DNA of 64,000 nucleotides from Bin87 sp963663945 (GTDB taxonomy: Bacteria > Chloroflexota > Dehalococcoidia > Lucifugimonadales > UBA3495): positions 496,001-560,000 of the forward strand of contig OY760687.1 of NCBI GenBank assembly GCA_963663945.1. The letters are read 5' to 3'. A model generated the notes under the pieces. That model did no database searches. It was not told the DNA's origin and saw only the letters and a program-made list of their open reading frames with translations. The translations under genes and the position numbers were made by a program. Below are positions 35,005 through 44,268 of the stretch, in pieces. The first letter of the stretch is position 1, and each line of letters begins with the position of its first letter.

Positions 35005-37724
35005 CCCGTCCTTTCACCGAAGTCATCGCAATCGGCATCGACAGTAAATGCCGCAACGATACTCGCTCAAAGTTCCGAAACAGGTTGGAAGAGAGCGAGG
35101 CCATTCTGCAGGTGCAGTTGGTCAGAGGACTGGACAGCACCAACGGCACCGTATGGCCCTCAACGCCGCTTCCTTGCCGACCAGAAGACCTAATCGCTTA
35201 CTGCGAATACGCACAGGTGCCACAGACAGTCATAGACGACCAAAGTAGGCAAATCGCCGAGAGAATTGAAGCCGCTGGTACCAGCCTACTTACCAGCATC
35301 CGGGGTACTGGGCTACTCGCCGAACAAACACTGACCACCCTCAGAGAGCTCACCGGTTGCAAACACCCACACGAGAACGAACCCAACGCAGTTCCCCCGG
35401 AGGAACGTCCGGATTACCTTGCCTCACGGTGTCCAAACGTGTGCGACCACGATACCCAGGCAACGCGGACCGCCTGCGCCGTCTGGCTCATTGCCATAGA
35501 TTTGCAGAACGACTTGGCACAGTACAGCCGCAACCTGCAAGCGCAGAACCTCCAAAGCACAGGATCTCTGATAGGTGCCTCGATGGGCGTGCTGACGGTT
35601 TCAGACGTCCTGGCTCAGTGGAGAACCATAGCGGATGTAAATTACCTTCCCGTCGTCGAGCTCGCGATAGACACCCTGGGCGCAGGAGCGATGGGCAGCT
35701 CAATCCCTGATGTCCTGGATTACCTCCACCGGCTCAGCGCACAAATCAACGCACTCCACGCGAAGCATGTGTACAACTTCGCAGGCGAACTTTGGCAGAG
35801 GCTGGTGACCGACCGCGAGGAGAGAGCCGCACACTACACCAAGCCAGAAATTGCTGAACTCCTGTCATCCATCGCAGCAGAGCGCTTCAACGCCCTGGGT
35901 TCAACTGCAATCGCCAGTCTCAATCTCATGGACGCCGCGTGCGGCACTGGGACTCTCCTCGGCGCCGGAGAGCGCGCCTTACGACGCAAATACACCGTCA
36001 AAGGCGGGCGCGATGCGAACCTCCACCGTAAGCGTATGGAAGAGCATATCTACGGGATGGATATAAATGGCATTGCCGGAACGCTGACCGCTAAACGACT
36101 CACGGACATGAACGTTGAGCAGGACTATGCCCAAAGCAAAATAGCAGTGATTACCGACCAAGCGGGTTCGCTTATCTTGATGAACCCCGGGATAACCGGC
36201 GTATCTCAAGTGCTGGGATACCGCAATGTCACCCCGACCAAAGGGATTGGTGGCGAGGCAGGAATCTTTCATGTCCCGCACCAGAGCATAAACCTTTCGC
36301 TCATGAACCCTCCTTACAGCAGACCACGTAAAGGGAGAGAGCAGGCGACAAAGGGCCTTGACCCGATCCGCGCCGCAGCCAGAAAGCAAAAATATCTCAT
36401 GTCCCACGGTCAAGCTGGATTGGCCAGCGATTTCAGCAACCTGAGCAACATTAGGCTTGCTTACGGCGGGGTGTTCGCGCACGTCCTACCACTCACCGCG
36501 GCACACGCTGAGACCTGGAAAAACTGGCGTTCTCAAATGGAAAAGGATTTCGACCACATCGTAGCAATCGCCAACACATCCTCCACTGCTCTCCAAAGTA
36601 TGAGTGCCGACACCGGTATGAGCGAGATGCTGGTAATTGCTACCAAACGCCCCAACAGACCAACGACTTGGCGTCAAACTAAAATCCTGTGCATCAACTT
36701 GAACGAAGCGCCCACCACAATGGCTGAAGGGTACGCGATGGCCCAGGAAATCGCATCCATACCAACAAACCAGAACCAAGGGCTAATCACGCACGGCAGT
36801 TATGCCAAGATAGACCAAGGGCAAGAAGGCTTCCCTTGGACTGCGGTCGGCAACAGCAACAACGAACTCAACACCATCACCGCTGGGCTATTGGCAGCGG
36901 AAGTCTTCGACCCGTCTACTTTAAATACCCAAAACCTGGCACTACCCATGGTAACCCTTGGGGACCTTGCAAAAGCCGGCCCCACCCACCACACAATCGG
37001 ATATGTGGAAGGCTCCGAACAGATGGGTGCCTTCAGATGGACATCCATAGGAGATTTCCGCCAAAGTCCAACCCAACAATCAATGTGGGCCGTTGACGCC
37101 AAAACCCAGAAGACCATCAATTCTAAGCCTACCCACGGAGGCACCGTCATAGACCAAAAACTTTCCAAACAGATGGTCAAAAACCGAAGCAATTGGTTCC
37201 TCAATCGAAACATCCGATGGACTTCGCAGACAACCTCTGTCGTAAGAACACCTCGTTTGGCACATGGTGGACGAGGCTGGAACGCCCTCCAGGAGCTTAC
37301 CGACCAGGTGGGTAAGTGTATCGCCCTCTACTACAACTCTGTCTTTGGAGCCATAGTGCGCAACGCGTACGGCCAATCAACCCAAGCAGGACGAGCTCCT
37401 ATACAGGTGAACGCCATAGAGGGCCTGCCTTGCCCCGACTTCAAGGCCGATACCGCTGAAGCGAAGAAGGCCAGGGATATTGCAGAAGCCAACTTCGCCC
37501 GACTCTCGACAAAGAGCCTCAAACCGTTCGGCTACTGCTTCGACGACAAGGCCAGAGCTGATATTGACTCGGTAGTTGCCGAAATGCTCGGGCTGGACAC
37601 CAGAGACGCAACTACAGTCGAGATGCTGGAGCACTACCGTTTGCTGTTCGCCAGCGAGCCCAACGTGAATGGCCACAACAACAAAATTGTCGCAGCTTTG
37701 GCCGAACACCACAATTCTGATTAG
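35005..37724 (+). pseudogene. restriction-methyltransferase, C-terminal fragment (N6-adenine methylase part)
   Basis: Codons from 35010 continue the gene begun at 32315; 35005-35009 is the duplicated CCCGT. About 904 residues. A helical region precedes the methylase domain: REERAAHYTKPEIAELLSSIAAERF, SAM-binding motif I LMDAACGTGTLLGAGERAL, and the catalytic motif IV LSLMNPPYSRPR typical of N6-adenine methylases. Later segments (AIEGLPCPDFKADT) resemble target-recognition/TRD regions of type IIG or type I M proteins. The methylase might still be translated from an internal start, but without the N-terminal nuclease part. Base composition is lower in GC than the chromosome. Confidence 0.8.
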
Positions 37725-37825
37725 CGAGCGAGGACATCATCTGCGAAGCTTTCCTCAACCGTCCGTAGCCCCATCCGCCCTCGTTCACCAAACGCGAAAT
37801 GGCAGCAGTGTCCTACCATGGACAC

Positions 37826-38938
37826 ATGCTCACCACCATCATCACACCTGTCCTACCCAATTCAGCCACCAGCCGCGCCATCGGCGAACTTCTCTGCCAA
37901 CAGACTGCCGCTTACAATCAAGCCGTCACTCTCCTCAATCGCGGCATCACCATCCGCAAGCGCAGTACACGCAAAGACCCACGCGGCTTCAACAAGCTCC
38001 TCACCGACTGGCGCCACCAACAGCCCGACCTGCGTAAGGTCCCTTACAGCATCCACCAGGACGGGTGGGAACAGGCCTGGGAAGCCAACGAGCGCATGCG
38101 CGACGAGGCCAGACTGCGCCATAAACGCATAGAACGCACACAAGCACGCGGCAAAGCGCCCAAAAAGCGCGACGTCCGCCCGCACCGGCGGACCCTGAAC
38201 CATCGCCGCCGCAAGGACAACCCCAGCCTCACCATCACCGAAGGACGCTGCCTCTCCGCCAAAGGCAACACCATCAAGTTCAAGCACCGATACTTCGGCT
38301 TCACCATCCGCACCAAGGAGCAGAACCTCGAACAACTGGACATCCGCAGCATCCAGTTGGTGCCCCGGGAAGACTACGCTCCCAGCATCCCGCTGGACCA
38401 ACGACGATACCTCGCCCACATACAAATCTCAGTCCCGGGCGGCATTCCAGACACGCTGCCAACCATCACCAACCCCCAAGAGATTCTCGGCTTCGACCGC
38501 GGGCGCAAGAAAGCCGCCGCCGCCTCCAACGGACAGGAAATCACCTATGACCCGGCGCCCGATGTGGCCCAGCGCAAGGCCGACTACCAGAAAGTTCGCG
38601 CCAAGAAAAAGGGCAGCAAGCGCCAACAACACGCCAAAGCCCAGGCCGCTCGAAACTCCCATAAGAGAATCCAACGCCGTCGCGCCACCAAGCGCCATCA
38701 GGTCAAGGCAATCCTACGCGACGCACAACCCAAGGCAGTCGCCGTCGAAAGCCTCCGACTGCCCAATATGCTCGCCTCAGCCGCGGGAACCAAGGAGCAT
38801 CCCGGCGTCAACACTGCCGCCAAACGCGCCCTCAACCGCGCCATCGCAGAAGCCGGCATGGGCGAAACCAACCAGATAATTCGCCGCGAGTGCGAACGCC
38901 TCGCCATTCCCGTCCTACCCGTCCCTGCAGCCGGCACC
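37826..38938 (+). pseudogene. tnpB: TnpB (IS200/IS605-type RNA-guided nuclease), N-terminal fragment
   Basis: Best start is the ATG at 37826 (a longer frame begins at 37799). An N-terminal OrfB_HTH-like region (LLCQQTAAYNQAVTLLNRG) is followed by a Lys/Arg-rich linker and the RuvC-like core: RuvC-I Asp in EILGFDRGRKKAAAASNG and RuvC-II Glu in AVAVESLRLPNML. The coding sequence runs to PAAGT at 38938, where IS21 copy 2 interrupts it. The remainder, with the zinc finger and RuvC-III, is at 41374-41723. No tnpA was found nearby. Confidence 0.88.
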
Positions 38939-39024
38939 TGATAGACGACAATAAGGAATGCCTCTTGCGCCGACTATTCTTGCCGGTTGGGATGGTGTAA
39001 ATCGTCCGGCACGGAGGTGCCGGA

Positions 39025-40527
39025 TTGATCAAGGACCGACAAGTCAGACTTTTGAGGCAAAAACGTATGGAAGGCAAGACACAGGAGACGGCGGCCGCCA
39101 TGTCTGGGATGAGCGTGCGGTCGGCGCGCAAATGGCAGAGTGGCCCGTTGCCGTCGGAGACCAAACCGGAGCGCTGGTGGCGCACTCGGTCCGACCCCTT
39201 CGACGGGGTGTGGGAAGAGGAGATTGAGCCCCTGCTGCGGGACGACCCCAAGGGCAAGCTGAAGGCAACGACGATTATCGAATGGCTGGAGGAGCAGCAT
39301 CCTGGCCAGTTCAGCGCCTCCCAGCTGCGCACCCTGCAACGACGATTACAGGACTGGCGGGCGCTGAATGGCCCGGATCAGGAGGTTTACTTCCCCCAGG
39401 AGCATCCGCCGGGTCGGGAGGCCCAGTTTGATTTCACCCACTGCAGCGCCCTGGGGGTGACCGTCGCCGGTGAGCCCTACCCCCACCTGCTGTTTCAGCT
39501 GATCCTCAGCCACTCGGGCTGGCGCTACGCGGAGGTCGCCGCCGGCGAGACCTTCCTGGCCCTCAAGCAGGGATTACAGAATGCGCTCTGGGCCCTGGGC
39601 GGCGTACCGGAGGTGGTGCGTTCCGACAATACCTCTGCTGCCACCCACGAGATGAAACGCAGCCGAGGCCGGGCGCTAAACGACAATTACGCCGCCCTGC
39701 TGGACCACTACGGTGTCCGATCCACCCGCATCAATCCTGGCAAGAGCCACGAAAACGGCGTTGCCGAGCACGCTCACTACCGTTTGAAGGATGCCGTGGA
39801 CCAGGCTTTGATCATGCGCGGCAGCCGCGATTTCCACACCGCCGACGACTACGCCGGTTTCGTACGGGAGATGGTGGAGAAGCGAAACCGCCTGGTGCGG
39901 GGGAAGCTGGAGCAGGAAATGGCTTGCCTAAGACCCCTGCCGCCAGCCCCCATGCCGGAATACGCCAACTACCAGTCCAAGGTGCGCCGGTGGAGTACGA
40001 TCCAGGTGGCGGGACGCAGCTACAGCGTCCCGTCCCGGCTCATTGGCAAGGTGGTACAGATCCGCCTCTATTCCGAGCACGTGGAAGTGTACTACAAGGG
40101 CCACTTTGTGGAACGCATGGCGCGCGTGCACGGTGATGGGGAAGTAAACGTCAATTACCGCCACGTGATCAATTCCCTGGTGCGCAAGCCCGGAGCATTC
40201 GCCCGGTACCGCTTCAGGGAGCAGCTCTTTCCCACCCTGCACTTCCGGCTGGCCTACGATGCGCTCAGGCAGTGGCGCGGTGAGCGCGCCGACGTGGAGT
40301 ACGTGCGCATCCTGCACCTGGCGGCCACCACCATGGAGGTCATGGTGGACAGCGCCCTGTCGCTGCTGCTGGAGACCGGTCAGCCCTTCGACTACGCCGA
40401 GGTGCGGGAACTGGCCGAGCCCAGGGTGCCCCAGGCTCCGGTGCTGGTCCTCTCTGGGAAGCCGGACCTGAAGATCTACGACGGTCTGCTCACGAGCAGT
40501 ACGGCCATGGTGGGGGTGTGCGCATGA
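39025..40527 (+). CDS. istA: IS21 transposase IstA, copy 2
   Basis: 500 residues, identical to the copy-1 protein, with all DDE residues (FDFTHC, RSDNTSA, HENGVAEH). TTG start at 39025 with GGAGG at 39013-39017. The stop overlaps the istB start. Confidence 0.95.
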   Translation: MIKDRQVRLLRQKRMEGKTQETAAAMSGMSVRSARKWQSGPLPSETKPERWWRTRSDPFDGVWEEEIEPLLRDDPKGKLKATTIIEWLEEQHPGQFSASQLRTLQRRLQDWRALNGPDQEVYFPQEHPPGREAQFDFTHCSALGVTVAGEPYPHLLFQLILSHSGWRYAEVAAGETFLALKQGLQNALWALGGVPEVVRSDNTSAATHEMKRSRGRALNDNYAALLDHYGVRSTRINPGKSHENGVAEHAHYRLKDAVDQALIMRGSRDFHTADDYAGFVREMVEKRNRLVRGKLEQEMACLRPLPPAPMPEYANYQSKVRRWSTIQVAGRSYSVPSRLIGKVVQIRLYSEHVEVYYKGHFVERMARVHGDGEVNVNYRHVINSLVRKPGAFARYRFREQLFPTLHFRLAYDALRQWRGERADVEYVRILHLAATTMEVMVDSALSLLLETGQPFDYAEVRELAEPRVPQAPVLVLSGKPDLKIYDGLLTSSTAMVGVCA

Positions 40528-41336
40528 TGGACACCGACACCAGCGTGATCCCGGAGCGCATCGGTCAGCTCTGCCGCGAATTCAAGCTGCCCACCATGGG
40601 CGCTCAGTCGGTGGCCCGTTTCACCGAGGCTGGCCACGGCGAGGCCCTGTCCACCTTCCTGGAGGTGCTGGAGCAGGAAGCCGAGGATCGCCGCCACCGG
40701 CGCATCAACCGGCTGCGTCAGGCGTCCCGGCTCCCCTCGGGCAAGACCTGGGAGACCTTCGAGCATCACCGGATGCCCCTCGCTCTACGGCAGCAGATGG
40801 ACCAACTGGCCCAGGGCAGCTTCGTGGATCACGGCGTCAACGTGCTGGCCTTCGGGCTCCCCGGCACCGGCAAGACCCACGCGCTCTGCGCTCTGGGACA
40901 CCGCCTGGTGGAGGCCGGCCACTCCGTCCTCTTCGCACCGGCCTACCGTCTGGTGCAGGATCTGCTGGCCGCCAAGCGTGACTTCGACCTGCCCCGACAA
41001 CTGCGCAAGCTGGACAACTTCGACTTCCTCCTCCTGGACGATCTCGGCTACCTGCCCCAGGGTACTGAGGAGTCCGAGGTCCTCTTCACCCTCATCGCAG
41101 AACGCTACGAACGCCGGTCGTTGGGCATCACGTCCAACCTGGTCTTCTCGGAGTGGGAGCGCATCTTTGCCAATCCCATGGCCACCGCCGCAGCGATTGA
41201 CCGGGTGGTTCACCACTCCGTCATCCTGGAATTCGACGTCCCCAGCTACCGGACTGACGCAGCACAGCAACGCGGCGAGACTGCCGCGGCCGACGCCAAC
41301 GCTGCGCCTGCCAAGGAGGTGAACCGGCAAAACTAA
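40524..41336 (+). CDS. istB: IS21 helper ATPase IstB, copy 2
   Basis: 270 residues, same protein as copy 1, Walker A GLPGTGKTHAL and Walker B LLLDDLGYLP. The ATG at 40524 overlaps the istA stop (ATGA); a GTG at 40518 is an alternative. Confidence 0.95.
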   Translation: MMDTDTSVIPERIGQLCREFKLPTMGAQSVARFTEAGHGEALSTFLEVLEQEAEDRRHRRINRLRQASRLPSGKTWETFEHHRMPLALRQQMDQLAQGSFVDHGVNVLAFGLPGTGKTHALCALGHRLVEAGHSVLFAPAYRLVQDLLAAKRDFDLPRQLRKLDNFDFLLLDDLGYLPQGTEESEVLFTLIAERYERRSLGITSNLVFSEWERIFANPMATAAAIDRVVHHSVILEFDVPSYRTDAAQQRGETAAADANAAPAKEVNRQN

Positions 41337-41373
41337 TCGACGATAAATCGGCAAGAATGGTTGACGCGGGACA

Positions 41374-41723
41374 GCACCTCACAAACCTGCCCACGCTGCG
41401 GATACCGCGACCGCAAAAACCGCGAGAGCCAAGCGGTTTTCAGATGCCAACGGTGCAACTTCCCGGACAACGCCGACTTCACCGCCAGCCGGATTGTCCG
41501 CAACCGAGCCTATGTGCTCTACTTCGAGCCCAACGCCACCGTTGAGCAAAGCCCCACGGGGTGGCCGGAGCAGCCGTCCCAGAGGTGCGGACAACCCCCT
41601 CTGGTCCGCATCGAAAGCGAAACCAAGCCGAAGTGTGGCGCGACGGCGCTCTCTGGCAACAGAGACCAGGGTCCGGCACACCAGGCCCACGACAGCATTC
41701 AAACTCTGTCGTTAGTCGCCTGA
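41374..41723 (+). pseudogene. tnpB: TnpB, C-terminal fragment
   Basis: Continues the gene split at 38938. After one copy of GCACC is removed, ...PAAGT joins SQTCPRCGYRDRKNRES and then FRCQRCNFPDNADFTASRIVRNRA. This is the zinc finger (two CxxC pairs) and the RuvC-III Asp (DNADFTASRI). A C-terminal tail of about 65 residues follows, ending in TAA/TGA-rich sequence near 41723. TnpB guide RNAs normally overlap the 3' end of the gene, so any omega RNA would lie around 41600-41770. Confidence 0.88.
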
Positions 41724-41751
41724 AACACTGTGTCAACACATTCTGTAACTT

Positions 41752-41772
41752 CTGAATGTAGACACGCTCTAG
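41752..41772 (-). repeat. right inverted repeat of the nested unit
   Basis: CTGAATGTAGACACGCTCTAG, the inverted complement (20/21) of 29982-30002. It lies 28 bp after the TnpB fragment and 36 bp before the end of larC. Confidence 0.8.
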
Positions 41773-41807
41773 GGATTCCGGTTATTTTGATTTGTGATTT
41801 ACAAACG

Positions 41808-42983
41808 TCAAAGTGCATCTCTCACAGCTCGGGCCACGTCCTCATATTCCGGCGCCGCGCTGACCACCTCGCCAGCCAGCCACTTCCGCTTGACGCGCAT
41901 CGGACCGTATTCCGTCTCCACCGTCACGGTGTCCCGGTCGGCCACGTAGCGACCCACGGGGCGGACCCGCACCCCCAGTGTCGGCGTGTCGCGCAGGAAT
42001 ACCTCGGCCAGCCGGCTTTCCAGCGCGGCCGGACCCAGCGCGGACAGCAGGACGCCGGGGCGGTTCTTTTTCATCTGTATCGGCGTGTGCCAGACGTCGA
42101 AGGCGCCGGCCTCGAAGAGCCGCTCCATGGCGAAGCCCAGTTGCTCGCCGGTGGCGTTGTCCAGGTTGGTCTCCAGCAGCACCACGTTGTCCTGCCAACG
42201 GGCTACCGGCGGATTCGGATCGCCGGACAGGTCAGTCCGCAGGTCCGCGCCGACGATCTCACCCAACCATAATCGCAGGACGTTGGGGAAGGCGGCGGGG
42301 TCCTTGCCGCCAACGCCTACGCCGATGCGGTCGAGGGTCATGGCAGGCTGGCGGAACTCGTCGGCCAGGGTGGTTATCAGGGCGGCGCCGGTGGGCGTGG
42401 TCAACTCGCCGACGCCGGCGTGGAACTGTCGCTCGGGCGCCACCGGCGCGCCGGCCGCCGCGATGATCTCCAGCGTTGCGGGCGCAGGATTGCTGTAGCC
42501 TCCCGGTCGGCGCGGCCCGCCGGGCTCGCCCAGAACCAGCGGAGCGGCGTAAACCCGCTCCACGCCCAACTTTTCGAGCCCGTGCGCCACGCCCACCACG
42601 TCGACCAGGGTGTCGGCGGTGCCCAGCTCGTGGAGGTGAATCTGGCCGGGCTCGTTGCCGTGGACTCGCGCCTCCGCCGCAAACAGCACGTTGAGGACCG
42701 CGGCAGCCAAATCCCGCGTCCGTTCTGACAGTCCGGCCGCGCCAGCAACGGCATCCAGCATCTGCTGTGGCGAGTAGCGGGGAGCGGCAGATACGTCAAC
42801 CAGGGCTCGCGTGCCGCGAACTTCGCAGCGGGTCTCGGTGACGGTCGCGATGTTGACCCCCGTGATGCCGAGAGCCGAGATGGCTTCCCGGACAGCGTCG
42901 ATTGGCAGCCCGGCGTCAAGCAGCGCACCCAGCAGCATGTCGCCGCTGGCGCCGCCGACGGACTGGATGAACGCGGCTTTCAT
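41808..42983 (-). CDS. larC: LarC, nickel insertion protein of the NPN cofactor pathway
   Basis: 391 residues from the ATG at 42983; the frame is open further upstream only as a shadow of larE. LarC inserts nickel into pyridinium-3,5-bisthiocarboxylic acid mononucleotide to make the NPN cofactor of lactate racemase. Family features: QSVGGASGDMLLGALLDAG, VHLHELGTADTLVDVVG region, VLGEPGGPRR, GELTTPTGAALITTLAD, and the C-terminal VLLETNLDNATGEQLGF...MKKNRPGVLLSAL. Single ORF without the ribosomal frameshift seen in some LarC genes. Overlaps larE by 4 bases (ATGA). larA and larB are not in the window. Confidence 0.92.
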   Translation of the reverse strand: MKAAFIQSVGGASGDMLLGALLDAGLPIDAVREAISALGITGVNIATVTETRCEVRGTRALVDVSAAPRYSPQQMLDAVAGAAGLSERTRDLAAAVLNVLFAAEARVHGNEPGQIHLHELGTADTLVDVVGVAHGLEKLGVERVYAAPLVLGEPGGPRRPGGYSNPAPATLEIIAAAGAPVAPERQFHAGVGELTTPTGAALITTLADEFRQPAMTLDRIGVGVGGKDPAAFPNVLRLWLGEIVGADLRTDLSGDPNPPVARWQDNVVLLETNLDNATGEQLGFAMERLFEAGAFDVWHTPIQMKKNRPGVLLSALGPAALESRLAEVFLRDTPTLGVRVRPVGRYVADRDTVTVETEYGPMRVKRKWLAGEVVSAAPEYEDVARAVRDAL

Positions 42984-43831
42984 CCCCTGGAGTTTGCGGC
43001 GCCCACCCGCAGCACGTCGTTGAGGCTGCCGGAGCGCAGGCCGCTGAGGTCCAGCGAGACCCACAGGTAGCCCAAGGCCTTCAGTTGGCGGGTGATCTCG
43101 TCGCGGTGGGAAAACGCCAACTCCATTTCATCGGCGCCCACCTCGATGCGACACAGCTTGTCGTGGTGACGGGCGCGGACTTCGCGCAGGCCCAAATCGC
43201 GCAGGATGTCTTCGGCGGCTTCAATACGGCGCAATGATTCTACGGTGACCGGCGTGCCGTACGGAATGCGGGAGGAGAGGCAGGGTTGCGCCGGCTTGTC
43301 CCACAGCGGGACGCCCAGCCACAGAGCGGCGGCGCGCACATCAGCCTTTGCCATCTCCGCCTCCACCATGGGGCTGCGGATGCTGTGCTCGGCGGCGGCG
43401 GTCATGCCGGGCCGGTAGTCGCCCAGGTCGTCGGTGTTGGCGCCGTTGGCGATCCATTGGAAGCCTTCGGCGGAGGCCAGGGCAGCGAGTTGGTCGTACA
43501 ACTCAGTCTTGCAGAAGTAGCAGCGCTGCGGCGAGTTGGCGACGTAGCCCTCCCGCTGCAGTTCGTCGGTGTGGATGACGCGGTGGTTGAGCCCGAATTC
43601 CTCTGCCACCCGCTCGGCGTCGCCCAGGTCTCGCGCCGCCAGGGCCGGCGAAATGGCGGTAACCGCCAGGGCGCGCTCTCCCAGCGCTCGATTTGCCGCC
43701 ACGGCCAGGAGCGCGCTGTCCACGCCGCCGGAGTAGGCAACAATCACCGATCCCATGTCCCGCAGGATCGATTCCAAACGGGGCAGGCAGTCGGGCGGTC
43801 CATCGGTGCGCTGGTTGTCGATTTTTGACAT
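42980..43831 (-). CDS. larE: LarE, ATP-dependent sacrificial sulfur transferase
   Basis: 283-residue PP-loop enzyme that adenylates the cofactor precursor and donates sulfur from a cysteine. The PP-loop SGGVDS is at residues 34-39, CYFCKTELYDQL at 104-115, and the conserved PCLSSRIPYGT places the sacrificial Cys at about 184, as in Lactobacillus LarE. Translationally coupled to larC, which starts in its stop codon region. Confidence 0.93.
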   Translation of the reverse strand: MSKIDNQRTDGPPDCLPRLESILRDMGSVIVAYSGGVDSALLAVAANRALGERALAVTAISPALAARDLGDAERVAEEFGLNHRVIHTDELQREGYVANSPQRCYFCKTELYDQLAALASAEGFQWIANGANTDDLGDYRPGMTAAAEHSIRSPMVEAEMAKADVRAAALWLGVPLWDKPAQPCLSSRIPYGTPVTVESLRRIEAAEDILRDLGLREVRARHHDKLCRIEVGADEMELAFSHRDEITRQLKALGYLWVSLDLSGLRSGSLNDVLRVGAANSRG

Positions 43832-43908
43832 AATCCTTGCCGTCGATCCCCATTCAGTCTGGGGCCATTCTACTACAACGGGTGTGAAACACCGCCGGGA
43901 GACCCACG

Positions 43909-44268
43909 ATGACGGTACAGAGCATCAGCGCGATCACGCTGGCGGTCCGTGACATGGCCCGTTCGGTGGCCTTCTACCACGATGGGGCGGGCATCCCTAT
44001 CCTCTACGGGGGAGCGGAGGCGTCATTCACCTCGCTCAGCGTCGGCGACGGCTATCTCAACCTGATCCTGTCCGACGATGCCGACGTGCGCTGGTGGGGG
44101 CGCTGCATCCTCTATGTGGACGACGTTGATGCCCACCATCGCCGTATGGTGGCTGCCGGGTACACTCCTGACGCCGAACCGGCCGATGCGCCCTGGCGGG
44201 AACGCTACTATCACATAACCGACCCGGATGGGCACGAGATCAGCTTTGCGCGGCCAATCACGTCTTGA
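43909..44268 (+). CDS. VOC superfamily (glyoxalase/dioxygenase-like) protein
   Basis: 119 residues, a single vicinal-oxygen-chelate domain of two beta-alpha-beta3 modules: ITLAVRDMARSVAFYHDGAGIPILYGG, then LNLILSDDAD, CILYVDDVDAHHRRMVAAGYTPDAEP and a closing YYHITDPDGHEISFARPI. The metal-binding Glu in DGHEISFA is present, while the first His position is not obvious. Substrate unknown. Its end overlaps the convergent zinc-finger gene by 11 bp. Confidence 0.87.
   Translation: MTVQSISAITLAVRDMARSVAFYHDGAGIPILYGGAEASFTSLSVGDGYLNLILSDDADVRWWGRCILYVDDVDAHHRRMVAAGYTPDAEPADAPWRERYYHITDPDGHEISFARPITS

Larger units (their letters stand above)
38939..41373 (+). mobile_element. IS21-family insertion sequence, copy 2 (2,435 bp)
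   Basis: Starts TGATAGACGAC and ends GACGCGGGACA, encodes istA and istB on the plus strand, and is flanked by the 5-bp direct repeat GCACC (38934-38938 and 41374-41378). It is the inverted counterpart of copy 1. It interrupts tnpB inside the segment encoding the zinc finger. Confidence 0.93.
29982..41772. mobile_element. putative 11.8-kb nested mobile unit bounded by 21-bp inverted repeats
   Basis: The left end CTAGGGCGTGTCTACATTCAG (29982-30002) is the inverted complement, with one mismatch, of CTGAATGTAGACACGCTCTAG (41752-41772). If CTAG is the target duplication, the element's own termini are 17-bp repeats (16/17 matches). Such GGCGTGTC ends with CTAG targets look like IS5-family ends, and an IS5-type transposase lies inside. 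Contents: structured element, putative winged-helix gene, IS5 transposase, restriction-methyltransferase, TnpB, and two later IS21 insertions. The boundaries are seen; the notion that it moved as one unit is inference. Confidence 0.55.

Noticed and set aside
32201..37762. 12-bp direct repeat TTCCTCAACCGT at 32201-32212 and 37751-37762
   Set aside because: No longer similarity around it and no recognisable end structure, so it may be chance or an old target remnant.
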